Assembly (NCBI GenBank): GCA_002418185.1 | Contig: DIDN01000056.1 | Coordinates: forward strand, 1-21,936 | Source of the DNA: Deltaproteobacteria bacterium UBA5799 | GTDB lineage: Bacteria > Desulfobacterota > GWC2-55-46 | Length of the DNA: 21,936 bases | Direction: 5' to 3' | Shown here: positions 20,849-21,936 of the stretch, piece by piece | How positions within the stretch are numbered: position 1 is the stretch's first letter | How the letters are laid out: each line of letters starts with the position of its first letter | Position numbers and translations under genes: made by a program | The notes under the pieces: generated by a model | Databases searched by the model: none | Told to the model about the DNA's origin: nothing | The model's input: the letters and a program-made list of their open reading frames with translations, nothing else

Positions 20849-21001
20849 TTTTATACCTCCTGACCCGGCCTCTCTGAAGCCGGTCATAAGCCCCGGGCCC
20901 CGGACCGAAAGACCCGGAGGACCTGAAAAGGGCCGGAAACCCTTTTGCCGTCCGTTTTTCGGCTCGTTTCCGGGCGGCCACTGTCCGGGCGCCCCGGGGT
21001 T

Positions 21002-21544
21002 TTATTCCCCGCCAGGCCGTTCCTTCCAGGCGCTATCGCTTTTAAGGAGCCGCGCGGCGAGGAAGCCCGCTCCCAGCGCGCCGCCTATGGCGATCCCCGG
21101 CCTTTCGTTCACGAACTCCTCGACCCGCTCGATTATGTCGTCCGCGTCCCTGTCCCTGAAATACGAGGATGCCGCGTCGGCCTCGGCAGCCGTCCTCTCG
21201 ACCATCCTCGACAGCTCGTGCCGGTCCTTCTCGTCGAGCGACACCGAGAGGTCGTGCAGGGCACTGGATACGCTCCCCATTATGTCCGCCGCCTGGGACT
21301 TCCTTCCGGAAAGGACGCTTCTGGCGAACGACCGCGGCCTCTCGGCCTTTTTACCGGCCTCGCGCGCCCTTCTTGCAGCGCTTTCGGCCCCGCCGCCGGA
21401 CACGTATCTGCCAGGGTCGGAGTCGAAGTCGTGCTTGCATCTCGATGAGTCGAAACGGTAGACCTTCCCGCCGTATTCGCTCTGGTGGCCTGCTGACGCA
21501 GGGTCTATCATGCTGCCGCATACGGGGTCTCTTTCCATTTCCAT
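21002..21544 (-). CDS. YHS domain fused to a DUF883-like membrane tail
   Basis: 180 residues; the start is ATG 21544 (MEMERDP) behind AAGGGGGT; a second in-frame ATG at 21538 is possible. Residues 3-48 form a YHS domain: DPVCGSMIDP (6-15) and YGGKVYRFDSSRCKHDF (24-40), with C9 and C36 as probable metal ligands. Residues about 85-145 are helical. RPGIAIGGALGAGFLAARLL (148-167) is a C-terminal membrane anchor like that of DUF883 (ElaB/YqjD) proteins, which bind ribosomes at the membrane in stationary phase. A YHS domain joined to such a tail is unusual to me. It is the first gene of the minus-strand group, 153 bases before the holin-like gene. Confidence 0.8.
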   Translation of the reverse strand: MEMERDPVCGSMIDPASAGHQSEYGGKVYRFDSSRCKHDFDSDPGRYVSGGGAESAARRAREAGKKAERPRSFARSVLSGRKSQAADIMGSVSSALHDLSVSLDEKDRHELSRMVERTAAEADAASSYFRDRDADDIIERVEEFVNERPGIAIGGALGAGFLAARLLKSDSAWKERPGGE

Positions 21545-21564
21545 CTACCCCCTTTTGTTTTTTC

Positions 21565-21608
21565 CGAGATACATCCTATTTATACGCGAGATACATCCTA
21601 TTTATACG
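21565..21608. repeat. 22-bp perfect tandem direct repeat
   Basis: The 22-base unit at 21565-21586 is repeated exactly and without a gap at 21587-21608 (unit begins CGAGATACAT and ends TTTATACG). It lies 20 bases upstream of the YHS gene start and 80 bases upstream of the rightward gene at 21689. Two helical turns per unit suits a regulator binding array; on the minus strand each unit contains TATAAAT, which could be a -10. Confidence 0.95.
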
Positions 21609-21688
21609 ATAGAGAGATTCCTTAATACGGGCAAGTCACTGCCCTGCATAAGCCTGTTTTTTCCGGCCCGTGGTGAAAGGCCCGAAAA

Positions 21689-21936
21689 ATGAGTTATAAT
21701 TTCCATATGCCCGGAATAAACATAAAGGTCAATACATACTCGGGCTTCGAGAGCGAGGAAAAGCCTGTATCCTTCACCATAGGGGGCAAGACCCTCAATA
21801 TCGAGGAGATACTCGACAGGTGGCAGGGTGAGGCGGAGGAGTACTATAAGCTCAAGGCGGACGACGAGTGCACTTATATAATCAGGTACGACAGGGGCAC
21901 GGACGAATGGGAGCTTACAATGATGGAAAAGGGCTG
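21689..21936 (+). CDS. Small conserved-looking hypothetical protein (3' end at window edge)
   Basis: 82 residues are visible from ATG 21689; GAAAGG at 21675-21680 supports this start, although an in-frame ATG at 21707 also exists. The last two bases are TG, so a TGA stop may come with the next base. The sequence (INIKVNTYSGFESEEKPVSF, then EEILDRW and DDECTYIIRYDRGTDEWEL) resembles a small cytoplasmic protein of about 80-90 residues, found widely in delta-type proteobacteria, with a TYSG...RPVSF...DRW...YILR...WEL pattern; I know no function. TATAAT at 21695-21700 lies inside the 5' end. It diverges from the YHS gene. Confidence 0.7.
   Translation, partial: MSYNFHMPGINIKVNTYSGFESEEKPVSFTIGGKTLNIEEILDRWQGEAEEYYKLKADDECTYIIRYDRGTDEWELTMMEKG

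Noticed and set aside
20478..20981. Upstream extension of the DUF3618 reading frame
   Set aside because: It overlaps the DUF1469 gene completely and is rich in Arg/Gly noise; AAAGGAG before ATG 20477 sets the real start.

Overview
The window is GC-rich, densely coded DNA from a Gram-negative bacterium. Signal peptides, an outer-membrane barrel protein and a periplasmic tetraheme cytochrome c support this. Codon use is distinctive throughout (AGG for Arg and ATA for Ile despite high GC), which I associate with Desulfobacterota/Nitrospirota-type lineages. A pyrophosphate-type phosphofructokinase, a possibly Fe-S-binding Crp/Fnr regulator and the cytochrome fit an anaerobic or facultative respirer. 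The taxonomic assignment is inference, not a search result.

Layout. 1-5123 (+): 3' part of radA, a TPR + PgaB-type glycosidase protein, a Crp/Fnr regulator whose start codon overlaps the preceding stop, and a sensor histidine kinase. 5230-6332 (+): phosphofructokinase with PPi-type active-site residues, closed by a strong terminator. 6460-9248 (+): response regulator with a coiled-coil tail, then a UvrD/PcrA-type helicase. 9396-11496 (+): a consensus promoter, cobalamin riboswitch 1, an intrinsic terminator, cobalamin riboswitch 2 with a hairpin over the ribosome-binding site, an outer-membrane beta-barrel protein and a CbiM-like cobalt permease. 11637-12245 (+): a Fur-like palindrome ahead of a gene broken by two frameshifts, both in G-runs. 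12426-12550 (-): tRNA-Glu(CUC) with its promoter. 12569-15673 (-): a helical periplasmic protein and an M1-like gluzincin. 15714-15778: 11-bp tandem repeats. 15866-16051 (+): a small ORF. 16618-18250 (+): tetraheme cytochrome c and a PAP2 phosphatase. 18289-19084 (+): a consensus promoter merged with a perfect 27-bp Fur-type palindrome driving a DUF2325 protein and a small PAS-like protein. 19161-21544 (-): a ferritin-like DUF2383 protein with its own promoter, and a DUF3618 / holin-like DUF1469 / YHS-fusion group. 21689-end (+): an unidentified small protein cut by the window edge.

Three regulated units stand out. The first is a B12-controlled unit in which two cobalamin aptamers in series, with different expression platforms, precede an outer-membrane protein and a lone CbiM-like permease; a cobalt or corrinoid uptake route is inferred. 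The second is an iron-controlled pair, DUF2325 plus a PAS-like protein, under one of the clearest Fur-type operators one could expect to see. The third is a minus-strand group of small membrane and ferritin-like proteins of the kind linked to envelope or stress physiology, including a YHS domain fused to a DUF883-like tail. The remaining genes are mostly housekeeping or general signalling.
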